64,000 nucleotides of DNA from CAVPUA01 sp963708805 (GCA_963708805.1 CAVPUA010000001.1:434001-498000); one strand, 5' to 3'. Shown: positions 18,903 to 28,806, numbered from the stretch's first letter. Made by a program: numbers and translations. Notes: generated by a model from the letters alone, not told the origin.

Positions 18903-18915
18903 GGGTTGGAAACCC
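18903..18915. promoter_or_regulatory. Short inverted repeat GGGTT-GGA-AACCC, candidate TetR site
   Basis: Five-base arms around a 3-base centre, located in the 67-base gap between the TetR gene and the divergent amidohydrolase, where an autoregulatory site would be expected. The arms are short, so it may be chance. Confidence 0.25.
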
Positions 18916-18953
18916 TAGCATCAGCGAACTCGAGTGAAAGTAGGAGAACGTCA

Positions 18954-19808
18954 ATGATCGACGGACCCAGCCGAGTGAACGACTGCTTGATCAACGTGCA
19001 CTTCGGTGACAAGGAGCAGCCGGAATGGATGAACCGCGCCCGATCGGAGTACTTCAAGCAACCGGCGGCCATCTTCGGCAAGTGGGAAATGTCCAGGGTC
19101 ATCGAGGAGATGGACGCCAACGGCGTCGAACGCGCCATCGTGTCGGTGAGTATCAGCGACCTCGACAGCTCGGCGCTCAAGTTCGTCGAGGCGCGCCCGG
19201 ACCGATTCTGGCTGGCCGTGGGCGGCCTGGATCTGCTGCACCCGATGCCGACCCTGCGAGCGTTGCAGTCATTCGTGGCCAATCATCAGGTATCGCACGC
19301 CGTTGTCGGGCCCGCGTTCTGGGGTGACGGTGCCTATCCACCGGACAACGCGGTCTACTACCCGCTCTACACGAAGTGCTGCGAGCTGGATCTGCCTCTC
19401 GGCATGAACGCCGGCCTGCCCGGCCCGGCGATCGCCGGGGAGGTTCAGAACCCCATCTACTACGACCGGGTATGCGCGCGGTTCCCAGAACTGCGGCTGT
19501 GCATGATCCACGGCGCTGATCCGTGGTGGGAGGTCGCAATCCGACTGATGATCAAGTACCCGAACCTTCATCTGATGACGTCGGCGTGGGCTCCGAAGTA
19601 CCTGCCCGAGTCGCTTCTGCAGTACATGCGTACTCGCGGCAAGACGAAGATCATCTTCGCCTCGGACGCTCCGGTGCTGTCCATCACCAGGACGGTGGGC
19701 GAGGCCCGGGCGTTGAACCTGCCGCCCGAGGTGCTCGACAACTATCTCTACGCCAACTCTCGACGCTTCTTCTTCGACCGCACCGAACCCGAGCCGTACC
19801 CGGGATGA
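18954..19808 (+). CDS. Amidohydrolase family 2, short form
   Basis: A 284-residue protein of the amidohydrolase-2 family, about 100 residues shorter than the other two here. It has 'CLINVHFGD' near the N-terminus, the barrel motif 'RLCMIHGADPWWEVAIRLM' near 180 and the late catalytic Asp in 'IIFASDAPVLSITRT' near 236. The ATG at 18954 is preceded by AGGAG; the frame extends upstream but into the TetR promoter region. First gene of the plus-strand run that continues with two ACADs, a hydratase and a double CoA-transferase. Confidence 0.82.
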   Translation: MIDGPSRVNDCLINVHFGDKEQPEWMNRARSEYFKQPAAIFGKWEMSRVIEEMDANGVERAIVSVSISDLDSSALKFVEARPDRFWLAVGGLDLLHPMPTLRALQSFVANHQVSHAVVGPAFWGDGAYPPDNAVYYPLYTKCCELDLPLGMNAGLPGPAIAGEVQNPIYYDRVCARFPELRLCMIHGADPWWEVAIRLMIKYPNLHLMTSAWAPKYLPESLLQYMRTRGKTKIIFASDAPVLSITRTVGEARALNLPPEVLDNYLYANSRRFFFDRTEPEPYPG

Positions 19809-19921
19809 CTCTGGGCCGCCGACTGGTCCAAAACCGCGCCCAGCGGCCGCCATCCGGCTCTTCCCAAGGCGAGCCAGCTGGGTCAGGCTCGGTGCACCGA
19901 CTCGGTAGTGAGGAGAAGCCC

Positions 19922-21169
19922 TTGTCAGGCGATCCATCGAGCGCCCCCTCCGAAGATCGGCTGCGGGCTGAGGTCCGGGCGTGGCTGGCCGACAACTGGG
20001 ACGACCAACTCGATCCGGGGCAGTGGCGTAAGACTGTCGTCGACTCGGGGTGGGCCTTCTGCACCTGGCCGCTGGACTTCTTCGGCCGCGGTGTCCCGCC
20101 CGAACTCAGCGACATCGTGGAAGCCGAGTTCGCCCGCGTCAAGGCGATCAGCCCGGCCTTCGGCCCCGGACATGACCCATGGGTCAACTTCATGGCCCAC
20201 GCGCTGCGGGCCCACGGCTCCGCACGGATGAAGCAGCACATCCTCCCTCAGCTGTTGCGCGGCGAGCTGGGTCAGGGCGTATTGCTCTACAGCGAGCCGG
20301 GTGCGGGCTCGGATCTGGCCGGCGTACAGACCCGAGCCGAACGCGATGGTCCGGGCTACCGGATCTCGGGACAGAAGATCTGGTCGTCCGGAGCGAAGAC
20401 GGCCGACTGGGGGATGCTGCTCGCCCGAACGAACTTCGACGTTGCCAAGCACAAGGGGATCAGCTACTTCCTCTTCCCGCTACGTGTGGCCGGCGAGCTG
20501 CAGCCGGGCATCGACATCCGGCCCATCAGGCAGATGAACGGTGAGGCTCATTTCAACGAGGTGTTCCTGACCGAGGCGTGGTGTCCCGCCGAGAACCTGG
20601 TCGGCGGGGAGAACGACGGCTGGAGGGTGCTCCAGACCGCGCTGGCCCAGGAGCGCATCGCGATGGGCCGGATCTTCCGGGAGAATCAGGTTCTGGATAC
20701 CGCTCCCGTCCTGAGCGGTGCCGATGACTTGATCGCCGCGGCCCGGACGGCCGGCAAGGACCAGGATTCCGTGCTGCGCCAGCGGATCGTGCAGCTGCAC
20801 GTGTGGCGCCTCGTGCACAAGTGGAACACCCAACGAGCCGCCGATGAAATCAAGGCCGCCGGCTCGTCGTCGGCCGCCTCCCTCGGCAAACTCGCCAACT
20901 CCCGCATCCTGAACGAGACCGGGACATTGTTGAGATACCTCGCCGGTCCGCAGGCACTGCTCTACGACTACGACGATCACCGCCGCGAAGAGCCGAACTC
21001 GATCGCCATGTCGGCCTTCGTCAACTCCATCGGCGGAGGCTCCGACCAGATCCAGCGCAACATCATCGGCGAGCGGGTTCTGGGTCTGCCCCGGTCGCCG
21101 GAACCCGACCGCGACGTCGCCTTCCGGGACGCGCGCAAGGGCGTCGCCGTCCGCAGCTTCGGAAGCTGA
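19922..21169 (+). CDS. Acyl-CoA dehydrogenase, large 'alpha'-type subunit
   Basis: A 415-residue ACAD. The loop 'LLYSEPGAGSDLAGVQTR' near residue 122 and 'ISGQKIWSSGAKTADWGMLL' near 145 hold flavin and substrate. 'HFNEVFLTEAWCPAENLVG' follows, and 'IGGGSDQIQRNIIGERVLGL' near 377-396 forms the FAD-binding end. The TTG at 19922 was selected because AGGAGAAG lies just upstream. The gene is followed 32 bases later by a short-type ACAD, giving a matched subunit pair. Confidence 0.88.
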   Translation: MSGDPSSAPSEDRLRAEVRAWLADNWDDQLDPGQWRKTVVDSGWAFCTWPLDFFGRGVPPELSDIVEAEFARVKAISPAFGPGHDPWVNFMAHALRAHGSARMKQHILPQLLRGELGQGVLLYSEPGAGSDLAGVQTRAERDGPGYRISGQKIWSSGAKTADWGMLLARTNFDVAKHKGISYFLFPLRVAGELQPGIDIRPIRQMNGEAHFNEVFLTEAWCPAENLVGGENDGWRVLQTALAQERIAMGRIFRENQVLDTAPVLSGADDLIAAARTAGKDQDSVLRQRIVQLHVWRLVHKWNTQRAADEIKAAGSSSAASLGKLANSRILNETGTLLRYLAGPQALLYDYDDHRREEPNSIAMSAFVNSIGGGSDQIQRNIIGERVLGLPRSPEPDRDVAFRDARKGVAVRSFGS

Positions 21170-21201
21170 TCCGCCGTCGCTCAGCACTGAGAGGTAACCC
21201 G

Positions 21202-22317
21202 ATGGACTTTGCTCCCACGGCCGAGCAGCGTCAGCTGCGTGCGGCCGTCGCGACCTTTCTCGCCGACCGCTCCAACGAGGCCGAGGTTCGCCGGCAGATG
21301 GTGACCGAACGCGGCTACGACCCGGAGGTTTGGGCGCGGCTGGCCGGCGAGCTGGGTCTGGTCGGCTTGATCATTCCCGTCGAATACGGGGGATCGGGCG
21401 CGAGCTGGCTGGAACTGGGGATAGCGCTCGAGGAGATGGGCCGTTCGTTGCTCTGCGCGCCCTTCCTGGCCACGGCAGCGCTGGCGGTGACGGCGTTGCT
21501 GGAGTCCGGCGACGAGACCGCGAAGGCCGAGTTGTTGCCGGGTATCGCGGCAGGGTCGATCGTCGCGACCGTCGCCCTCGGCGAAGAGGCCGCCCTCTGG
21601 GAAGAATCGGCTGTCACGCTGATCGCCACCGCGACGTCCGGCGCCTACCGGCTCGACGGTTGCAAGAACTTCGTTCTCGACGGGCTGACGGCCGACGTCA
21701 TCATCACCGCCGCCCGGACGGCGGACGGCCCGACCCTCTTCCTGGTCAGCGGTGATGCGGAGGGTCTTCGACGCACGCCGCTCAAGACGCTGGACCTGAC
21801 CCGAAAGCTCGCCCGTCTCGATTTCTCGCAGACTACGGCCGTGCAACTGGGTCGCGCCGGCGAGGGTTGGACGACGCTGCGGAGGGTGCTCGAGTACGCC
21901 TCGATCGGGCTGGCCGCCGAGCAGGTCGGCGGCGCCCAGGCGGCTCTGGAGTCAGCCGTCGACTACGCCAAGAACCGGGTCCAGTTCGGGCAGGCCATCG
22001 GTGCTTTCCAGGCGATCAAGCACAAGTGCGCCGACGTGCTGGTCGAAGTCGAGTCGGCTCGCTCGGCCATGTACTACGGGCTGTGGACGGCCGCCGAGCA
22101 CACCGAGGAGTCCAGCGCGGTGGCCTCTCTGGTCAGATCGGTCTGCTCGGACGCGTACGTGCTGGCCGCCCACGAGAACATTCAGATCCATGGCGGGATC
22201 GGCTATACGTGGGCGATGCCGGCCCATCTGTACTACAAGCGGGCCAAGTCCTCCGAGCTCTACCTCGGGGATCCGGTGTTTCATCGCGAGCGACTGGCGC
22301 GATGCATCGGCTTGTGA
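21202..22317 (+). CDS. Acyl-CoA dehydrogenase, short 'beta'-type subunit
   Basis: A 371-residue short-type ACAD. It starts 'MDFAPTAEQRQLRAAVATFL' and has 'IPVEYGGSGASWLELGIAL' near residue 54, 'SAVDYAKNRVQFGQAIGAFQ' near 252 and the ending 'HGGIGYTWAMPAHLYYKRA' near 331. In the last motif the Glu usual after TW is replaced by Ala ('TWAMP' rather than 'TWEHD'). It probably forms a heteromer with the preceding ACAD; which subunit carries the base cannot be decided from sequence alone. Confidence 0.87.
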   Translation: MDFAPTAEQRQLRAAVATFLADRSNEAEVRRQMVTERGYDPEVWARLAGELGLVGLIIPVEYGGSGASWLELGIALEEMGRSLLCAPFLATAALAVTALLESGDETAKAELLPGIAAGSIVATVALGEEAALWEESAVTLIATATSGAYRLDGCKNFVLDGLTADVIITAARTADGPTLFLVSGDAEGLRRTPLKTLDLTRKLARLDFSQTTAVQLGRAGEGWTTLRRVLEYASIGLAAEQVGGAQAALESAVDYAKNRVQFGQAIGAFQAIKHKCADVLVEVESARSAMYYGLWTAAEHTEESSAVASLVRSVCSDAYVLAAHENIQIHGGIGYTWAMPAHLYYKRAKSSELYLGDPVFHRERLARCIGL

Positions 22318-22485
22318 TCGCCGGCGACGCGGGCGGGCCCTCGGGCGCCGCCACTTGGCGGGACGACGGTGTTATTGCCCGCCCTACGGCGCTGTCGAGG
22401 CGAACGCCACGAAAGCAGAATGATCAGCGCCGTGCTGTGCGCCAGTTGACTGAAGATCTCCGACCGAACCAGCCTGGGAGTGGAA

Positions 22486-23310
22486 ATGAGCGGTCCGAAC
22501 GAAGCGCCGGCCGAGTCGGTGTTGGTCGACAAGCATGAAGACGGCCAGATCTGGGTCATTACAATGAATCGGCCGCATCGCATGAACTCCTTCGGCGACG
22601 GGATGACCGACAAGCTCACCCAGGCCTTCGCCGACTTTCGCGACGCTCCCCGAGCCCGCGTCGCCATTCTCACCGGAGCGGGCGACCGGGCGTTCAGCGC
22701 CGGCGGGGACCTCAAGGAGGTGTCGGCCAACCGACAGGCCGGCGACGGCCGTGACCAGCCGCGGCCCGGCCGGGGCGGCCTCGGTTTCGTGCCGCTGTCG
22801 GAGAAACTGGATCTCTGGAAGCCGACGATCGCCGCGATCAACGGCTTCGCGGTTGCGGGCGGTTTCATGGCGGCGATGCAGTGCGACATCCGAATCATGG
22901 CCGACCACGCGAAGGTGGGAATTGCCGAGGCGCGCTGGAATATGGCGGGCGCGGCCTGGATGGCTCCGTTGACCCGGCAGATCGGTCTCGGGAACGCGTT
23001 GGAGATGGCGCTGTGGGGTGACACCCAACTCAGCGCGCAACGTTGCTACGAACTGGGGTGGGCGCAGAAGGTGGTTCCCGGCGCCGAGCTCATGTCGACA
23101 GCGATGTCCTACGCCGAACGGATGCTGGACATGGCGCCCCGAGCGGTCTCCAACATCAAGCAGATGTTGTATCGCGGCGCCACGATGGACCCGATGGCGT
23201 CGATGCAGGCGGGGCAGTGGCTGGAACAGAACCTGCAGGGAATGAAGGACAGCGTCGAGGGCCCGACCGCGTTCGCCGAGAAGCGCCGTCCGAAGTTCAT
23301 CGATGGGTGA
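22486..23310 (+). CDS. Enoyl-CoA hydratase/isomerase
   Basis: A 274-residue crotonase. Oxyanion loops are 'GAGDRAFSAGGDLKEV' near residue 64 and 'INGFAVAGGFMAAMQCD' near 120. A candidate catalytic Glu lies in 'VGIAEARWNMAGAAWMAPL' near 146. The ATG at 22486 is preferred over the GTG at 22480 because GGGAG then sits 5 bases away. A 168-base gap precedes it without a recognisable site. Its last 8 bases overlap the start of the CoA-transferase fusion, indicating coupled translation. Confidence 0.88.
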   Translation: MSGPNEAPAESVLVDKHEDGQIWVITMNRPHRMNSFGDGMTDKLTQAFADFRDAPRARVAILTGAGDRAFSAGGDLKEVSANRQAGDGRDQPRPGRGGLGFVPLSEKLDLWKPTIAAINGFAVAGGFMAAMQCDIRIMADHAKVGIAEARWNMAGAAWMAPLTRQIGLGNALEMALWGDTQLSAQRCYELGWAQKVVPGAELMSTAMSYAERMLDMAPRAVSNIKQMLYRGATMDPMASMQAGQWLEQNLQGMKDSVEGPTAFAEKRRPKFIDG

Positions 23311-25855
23311 GCCCGCTACCGGCGACGGACGTCGCGCGGACCCGGATGGATCCCACCCGGATCACAGGGGAGTGTTCGCGGGACTTCGCGTGCTCGACCT
23401 CTCGCGCTGGGTGGCCGGCGAATACGCGACCAAGCTGTTCGCCGACTTCGGCGCGGACGTCATCAAGATCGAAAGGCCGGGGGGCGGCAGCCTCACCCGA
23501 TCGTGGGGACCGTTCCCGAACGACGAGCCGGACCCCGAGCGAAGCGCGCTGTTCCTGCACCTGAACACCAACAAGCGCTCTGTCGTCCTCGACCTGCATG
23601 CCACGGACGGACGCGACACCCTGCTGAAGCTCGTGCGCTCGGCGGATGCGGTGGTCGAGTCGTTTCGGCCCGGCCACCTGGAGGCTCTCGGTCTCGGTCC
23701 CGACGTGCTGCTCCGCACCAATCCCCGCCTGGTCGTCACCCGCATCTCCGCGTTCGGCCAGACCGGTCCCTATCGGGACTGGGAGGCGACCGGGATCACC
23801 CTGCAGGCCATGGGCGGACCTATGCACTGCACGGGCGCCGCCGCGCGTGCGCCGCAGCGCAAGCCCGGCCTGCTCGAACACTATTCGATCGGTCGGACCG
23901 CCGGCGAGGCCACGCTGGCCGGTCTTCTCGCCGCGCGTCGATTCGGGGCCGGCTCGGTGCTCGATGTGTCGGGGCAGGAGTCTTTGCTGTCCAGCGCCGA
24001 CCGCCGGGCGTCCTATCTGCTGTCGGTCGCGTACGCCGGCATCAATGCGCCGCGTGGCCTGGCCAGCGCCCACCGGGGCGGGTCCACCTTCACCGGGAAG
24101 TTCCGCGCGCTCGACGGCTACGTGATGGTTTACATCACCAGGATGACGTTCTGGAATCGGTTCGTCGACCTGATCGCCGACGACGACGACTTCCGCCGTC
24201 GCTTCACCGATGTCGCGGTCCTGGGCGATCAGCGTCAGGACTTCGTCGATCACCTCGGCCGTTGGCTGTCCTCGCGCCGCAAGCTGGACATCATGCACGA
24301 GGCGCAGGCCCGCCGGATCCCCGTGACGGCGTTCCTCGGCATGGAGGAACTCTTCTGCGACGAGCACTTCCGCGGTCGAGGCGCCTTTGCCACCGTCGAA
24401 CACCCGGTCGCCGGTCGGCTCGACTACGTCGGAGCACCGTGGCGCATGCGCAACGGCTACGAGCTGAGGCGCGCGGCCCCGCTGCTGGGCGAGCACACCG
24501 AGTCCGTTCGCGCCGAACTTGTCGGCAAACCGGTGCCGCGACCCATCCGGGGTTCGGCGGAATCGCTGGTACCTCCCGGTCGGCGCCACCCGCTGCGGGG
24601 GATACGCATCGTCGACCTCACCGTGGTCTGGGCCGGCCCTGGGGCGACCGCGCTGCTCGGAGATCTGGGCGCGGAGGTCATCCGGGTCGAGGGCAACGAT
24701 CGGACCAGCCGGGGCATCTCGGCCGCGACGACGCGCGAGACCTTGAATCGCTTCAGCGGATGGGTGACCAACACCTTCCCCGATCGGAATCCGGAGCCTC
24801 GGGCGTACGACCGGCTTGCGTCGTTCAACTGGCACGCGCGAAACAAGCTGGCGGCCTGCATGAATCTCGACCAGCCGGAGGGGCTGGCCGCTGTCTTGCC
24901 GCTGCTGGCCAAGAGCGACGTGTTCGTCGAGAACAACTCGAACGGCGTGCTGGAGAAGCTCGGCATCGGGCACGAGCGACTCCTCGAGCTCAACCCGCGC
25001 TTGATCGTGCTCCGCATGCCGCCGATGGGCATGAGCGGCGCGATGAGCGACTACCTCGGTTACGGGCCCAACTTCAATGCGCTCGTCGGTATCGCGGCGA
25101 TGGATGGCTACGAGGGCGAGAATCCGATCAGCGCGGGCGAGAACTATCACATGGACGAGGTTTCGCCGACCGCGGCGGCCTTCGCCGTCTTGGCGGCGCT
25201 CTGGGATCGCGAGCGCACCGGTGTGGGCGGGCTGGTCGAGTTCGCGCAGGCCGAGAACGTCATGCACGACATCGGTGAGTTCTTCCTGGATTGGCAGGTG
25301 AACGGTCGGGAGCCGGTGATTCGCGGCAACTCCGATCCCCACGTCTTGCAGGACGCGTTTCCGGCTGGTGAGGACGATCGATGGGTCGCCCTGTCGATTC
25401 GCGACGATCGCGACTGGACGGGCTTCTGTGCCGCCGTCGGCCGGGCCGACTGGCTGAACCTGGGCTCGTCGGCGGCCGGCCGGCGTGAGCACTCGGCGGT
25501 GCTGCGCAAACACATCGGTGAGTGGACCCGAGCGCGGTCGGCAGATCAGATCGTCGCGACGCTGCAAGCCCACCGCGTTCCCGTCGGGGAGGTCATGACC
25601 GAGACCCGATTGCTGGCCGATCCGCATCTGCGGGAGCGGGCCTGGTTTCAGGAACGCAGCCATCCGGCCGTGGGCCGCTACCGCTACCCGGGCCAGCCGT
25701 GGCGGGCGACTGGCTTCGACACGGTGTTCGGCCGGCCCTTTCCGGCCTTCGGCGAGGACAACGACTACGTGTACCGGGAACTGCTCGGCTACAGCCAAGC
25801 GCGTTACGACGACCTCGTCTCCCGCAACCTGGTCACGACCGAACAGTTCGCCTAG
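23303..25855 (+). CDS. Double-length family III CoA-transferase (two fused CaiB-like domains)
   Basis: An 850-residue protein, twice the usual family length. The first unit begins 'GLRVLDLSRWVAGEYATKLF' near residue 25, the second 'GIRIVDLTVVWAGPGATALL' near 434; each has its own 'DFGADVIKIE'/'DLGAEVIRVE' motif. Where formyl-CoA transferase and CaiB carry the catalytic Asp (GYD before the QAMSG-like motif), the first unit has 'EATGITLQAMGG' and the second 'LGYGPNFNALVG', so Gly occupies that position in both by my alignment. Another protein of this double design, with frameshifts, lies at 31615-34059. Function as transferase is likely but atypical. Confidence 0.88.
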   Translation: MGEPATGDGRRADPDGSHPDHRGVFAGLRVLDLSRWVAGEYATKLFADFGADVIKIERPGGGSLTRSWGPFPNDEPDPERSALFLHLNTNKRSVVLDLHATDGRDTLLKLVRSADAVVESFRPGHLEALGLGPDVLLRTNPRLVVTRISAFGQTGPYRDWEATGITLQAMGGPMHCTGAAARAPQRKPGLLEHYSIGRTAGEATLAGLLAARRFGAGSVLDVSGQESLLSSADRRASYLLSVAYAGINAPRGLASAHRGGSTFTGKFRALDGYVMVYITRMTFWNRFVDLIADDDDFRRRFTDVAVLGDQRQDFVDHLGRWLSSRRKLDIMHEAQARRIPVTAFLGMEELFCDEHFRGRGAFATVEHPVAGRLDYVGAPWRMRNGYELRRAAPLLGEHTESVRAELVGKPVPRPIRGSAESLVPPGRRHPLRGIRIVDLTVVWAGPGATALLGDLGAEVIRVEGNDRTSRGISAATTRETLNRFSGWVTNTFPDRNPEPRAYDRLASFNWHARNKLAACMNLDQPEGLAAVLPLLAKSDVFVENNSNGVLEKLGIGHERLLELNPRLIVLRMPPMGMSGAMSDYLGYGPNFNALVGIAAMDGYEGENPISAGENYHMDEVSPTAAAFAVLAALWDRERTGVGGLVEFAQAENVMHDIGEFFLDWQVNGREPVIRGNSDPHVLQDAFPAGEDDRWVALSIRDDRDWTGFCAAVGRADWLNLGSSAAGRREHSAVLRKHIGEWTRARSADQIVATLQAHRVPVGEVMTETRLLADPHLRERAWFQERSHPAVGRYRYPGQPWRATGFDTVFGRPFPAFGEDNDYVYRELLGYSQARYDDLVSRNLVTTEQFA

Positions 25856-25876
25856 CTTCGGCTGAGGAGCATCTCG

Positions 25877-26706
25877 ATGCCATTCGCACAGGTCGGTGAC
25901 GTGTCGCTGTTCTATACCGACGAAGGCGTGGGAGAGACCCCGCTGCTGTTCGTCCACGGCTACACCGCGGACTCCCACGACTGGAGCTGGCAGCTTCCGC
26001 ACTTTCGCGCCTCGCACCGAGTGGTCGCGGTCGATCTTCGGGGCCACGGAGCCTCGTCGATCACCAGTGACGGGTACACGACCCCGCAGTTCGCCGAGGA
26101 TCTCCGCGACCTGCTCGACCACCTCGGGATCGACCGCGTCGTAGCGATCGGACACTCGCTGGGTGCCCTGCGTGGTCAGCGCCCTGGCGATCGAGAGCCC
26201 GCGCCGCGTTGCCGCGATCGTTGCCGCCGATCCGGCCTATCTGTATGGCGACGCCGGCGTCGACTGCCCTGTGTGAGAGGCTGGACGCGCTCGCCGACGC
26301 CGAGCTCGTCGGCTTCGTGCAGGGCATCATCGGCGACGCGATGGACTCGCCGGGCCGCGATCCCGCGTTGCGTCAATGGCAGGTGCGTCGAGTCGCGACG
26401 AGGGCGCCGCATGTGCTGCGCCAGGCGCTACAGGAGCACGTCTCCGGTCTGGCTCGGCGATCGCAGAGCGACCCGTACCTGCGGAGACGCGGATGTCCGG
26501 TGCTGTCCTTCCACACGCGCTCCGGGCCGGCGGAGGCTGAGAAGGCGTTGCTGACCGGGGGGCCGTCGCGAGTGATCCACTGGGACGACGCCGGTCATTG
26601 GCTGCAGCAGGAACACTGGGTGGAGTTCAATGCGATCGTGTCGGAGTGGCTCGATGCCCTCCACCTCAGCCACATTCGGATCGGGCGCGGCTCGTTCAGC
26701 GGGTGA
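25877..26706 (+). pseudogene. Alpha/beta-hydrolase fold protein (two frameshifts)
   Basis: The N-terminal frame gives 'PLLFVHGYTADSHDWSWQ', 'VVAVDLRGHGASS' and the nucleophile elbow 'AIGHSLGA' (GxSxG). The chain continues one frame over as 'SALAIESPRRVAAIVAADPA' from about 26172, then one frame further from about 26270 as 'CERLDALADAELVGFV', ending with the catalytic His region 'DDAGHWLQQEHW'. Both slips fit one inserted base. The rebuilt protein is about 275 residues, normal for the family. It follows the CoA-transferase fusion by 21 bases and may hydrolyse an ester, lactone or C-C bond, for example a Baeyer-Villiger product (inference). Confidence 0.75.
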
Positions 26707-27091
26707 GCTCGCCCGTATCGAGTGGATGCAGGAAGGCCCGGATGCCGGCGATCCGACCGTCCGCGGCGACTTGGAACTCCTCGATCGCCTCGATGATTCT
26801 TCTCGAAGGTCCCTCGACCCGGGCCGCGGTGAAGTACACGGCGGCCCGATCGCCGTTGACGATCTCGGCGAGGGGTTCGTGCAGCGTGACGCTTCGCGAC
26901 CGGGCGGCGCTGTCGATGGCGGCGTCGATGGCGCGCGCGAAGTGCTCGCGCCCTCGCATGATCGCCGTACCGACCGGCTCCTCCAGGTACGGCTCCTCGA
27001 CGAAGTTCGCCAGCCAGGCCGCACGGTTGAGGTTGTTCCAGAACCGCCGGTGCCGAGCGAGCGCTTCTCGTACGGTGGATTCGGCAAGCAC
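26696..27091 (-). CDS. SnoaL-like / NTF2-fold small protein
   Basis: About 131 residues from GTG 27091, chosen because AGGAGG lies 7 bases upstream. Motifs such as 'RHRRFWNNLNRAAWLANFVE', 'GREHFARAIDAAI' and 'EAIEEFQVAADGRIAGIRAF' are those of the SnoaL-like cone fold, used by ketosteroid-isomerase-type and limonene-epoxide-hydrolase-type enzymes and by many uncharacterised proteins. It is the last gene of the VOC/DUF35/thiolase run and converges on the hydrolase gene with an 11-base overlap. Confidence 0.7.
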   Translation of the reverse strand: MLAESTVREALARHRRFWNNLNRAAWLANFVEEPYLEEPVGTAIMRGREHFARAIDAAIDSAARSRSVTLHEPLAEIVNGDRAAVYFTAARVEGPSRRIIEAIEEFQVAADGRIAGIRAFLHPLDTGELTR

Positions 27092-27119
27092 AGCCACACC
27101 TCCTGGTTCGTAGGGAGAG

Positions 27120-28313
27120 TCAGGTCGGGTCGATGCTGAAAGCGAACGCGCCGCCACTCTGCGGTGGGCCGTAGGTCGCGACCGCCGTCCGGGCCTGGTG
27201 GCGCTGTCGGTCGCCGGCCCGACCGGCCAGCTGGAGATAACACTCGAGCAGCTGGGCGACGCCGTGCATCCGTCCGTTTCCGAGCGATCCACCGCCGGAC
27301 AGGACGGGAATGCCACCGGCCGTATCGGCGTCGATGCCGCCGCTGCTGACGAAGCGGTGCGCCTCGCCCACACCGCAGTAGCCCAGTGCCTCCAGCCAGA
27401 AGTAGACGAACGGCGAGAACCCGTCGTACACCTGCGGGAGATCCACGTCCTCGGGCCGCAGGCCGGAGCGTCGCCAGAGCCGGCGGGCCAGATCGGCGCC
27501 GCCGGCCTGGATGTCCTCGAGCGGCCAGTGCAGGAGCGCTCGATGCCGCGTGCTCGTGGCCAGCACGCTCGCCGTCAGGTACACCGGTCGGTTGGGCCGA
27601 TCGCGTGCGCGCGCAGCCGACGTCAGGACGAACGCCGCGGCACCATCGACCGGCCGATCGCAGTCGTAGCGCCCGATCGGGTCGCAGATCCGCGGGGCCG
27701 CGAGGTATTCCTCGATCGACAAGGGATTGCCGTACCAGGACGACCACGGCACCCGGGCGCCGTTGCGCCGAGCGGTCACCGCGACCTCGGCCAGGGCTTC
27801 GCGTTCGACCCCGAATCGCTGGACGTACTCCATGCCGGGCAGCGCGATCGCGGCGATCGGCCCGAAGTAGCCCTGCGGCGCCGTCCACTGTTGCGCCGCG
27901 CCGAACTCGTCGGCGGTGTTCTCCTGGTAGTGGCCGGTCGGATTGTGCAGCGCCCGGTAGACGACGACTGTGCCGGCCCGCCCGCTGGCAATGGAGTCGG
28001 CCGCCACGGCCACCGCCCCCGCGAGCTGGGGCGCACCCTGGACGTTCAGGGCGAACTCCGGGTTGCCACCGAGGCCCCGGACCAGCCAGTCAGCCGACAC
28101 CGACGTGACGCCATCGGCTTGGGCGTGCGTGCCGAGCGACGGCAGGCCGTTGACGGTGACGACGCCGTCGATGTCTTCGATCTCCAGCCCGGCGTCGGCT
28201 ACGGCGGCGCGGACGGCCATCAGCGCGAGCGCGCCGAGGGGCCGGCCGGCGTGCGCTTCGATCGGGGTCTGACCGAATCCGACGATCGCCACCGGCCGCC
28301 GCGAGTCGTTCAC
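27120..28313 (-). CDS. Thiolase-fold protein, Ltp2 aldolase type (second copy)
   Basis: A 397-residue thiolase fold beginning 'RRPVAIVGFGQTPIEAHAGR'. The loop that should hold the nucleophilic Cys reads 'ALNVQGAPQLAGAVAVAA', with no Cys, again pointing away from thiolysis. Later landmarks 'VDLPQVYDGFSPFVYFWLEA' and 'GGIPVLSGGGSLGNGRMHG' match the SCP-x/Ltp2 group. The GTG at 28313 overlaps the stop of the DUF35 gene (GTGA). Gene order here is DUF35 then thiolase, the reverse of the other two pairs. Confidence 0.82.
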   Translation of the reverse strand: MNDSRRPVAIVGFGQTPIEAHAGRPLGALALMAVRAAVADAGLEIEDIDGVVTVNGLPSLGTHAQADGVTSVSADWLVRGLGGNPEFALNVQGAPQLAGAVAVAADSIASGRAGTVVVYRALHNPTGHYQENTADEFGAAQQWTAPQGYFGPIAAIALPGMEYVQRFGVEREALAEVAVTARRNGARVPWSSWYGNPLSIEEYLAAPRICDPIGRYDCDRPVDGAAAFVLTSAARARDRPNRPVYLTASVLATSTRHRALLHWPLEDIQAGGADLARRLWRRSGLRPEDVDLPQVYDGFSPFVYFWLEALGYCGVGEAHRFVSSGGIDADTAGGIPVLSGGGSLGNGRMHGVAQLLECYLQLAGRAGDRQRHQARTAVATYGPPQSGGAFAFSIDPT

Positions 28314-28753
28314 GGCGTCGCGGCCAGGACGAAGGCAGGCACGGCCAGGCCGCCACCGATGTCCTCGAACGTGGTCGTCACCGCCATCCCGAGCGTCAGG
28401 GGCGTCTCCGGGTCAGCGAGGAGCCGCCCGATGAGCCGTACGGCGGCGGGTTCGCGCAGCTCGACGTCGACGAGCACGAACGGCGCCTCGAACCCGCGAA
28501 GGAAGGAACGCCGGACCACCGTCCAGGACCGGATCGCGCCGTCACCGCTCACCCGGGTGAACGTCCACCGTGGGTCAGTGTTCAGACAGTTCGGGCAGAT
28601 GATGTCGGGCGGATGGCTCAACTGCCCGCACTGGCCACACCGGGCGATCGCGAGCTCGTGACGGGCGCAGTGCTCCCAGTACGGCGCGGATTGTTCATCG
28701 ATGAGCGGTCGGGGCCGTCGGCTCGTGGACGTGACGGGCTCAGGCGCGGTCAC
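28310..28753 (-). CDS. DUF35 OB-fold/zinc-ribbon protein (second copy)
   Basis: A 147-residue protein. The zinc ribbon 'CGQCGQLSHPPDIICPNC' near residues 39-56 has both CxxC pairs, followed by the OB-fold 'GAIRSWTVVRRSFLRGFE' and 'PFVLVDVEL'. It is the probable CoA-ester-binding partner of the adjoining thiolase-fold protein. Translation starts at GTG 28753 and the stop is shared with the thiolase start. It lies 53 bases after the VOC gene. Confidence 0.86.
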   Translation of the reverse strand: MTAPEPVTSTSRRPRPLIDEQSAPYWEHCARHELAIARCGQCGQLSHPPDIICPNCLNTDPRWTFTRVSGDGAIRSWTVVRRSFLRGFEAPFVLVDVELREPAAVRLIGRLLADPETPLTLGMAVTTTFEDIGGGLAVPAFVLAATP

Positions 28754-28806
28754 AGTGTGGGTCCTTCCGTCAGAGGCGGAGCTTCGGCTGGCGACGAGCC
28801 CCGGAT

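Noticed and set aside
23297..26155. A 952-codon open frame on the minus strand
   Set aside because: It lies exactly opposite the double CoA-transferase, has no family motif and is rich in Arg/Gly/Pro/Val as expected for an antisense shadow in high-GC DNA.
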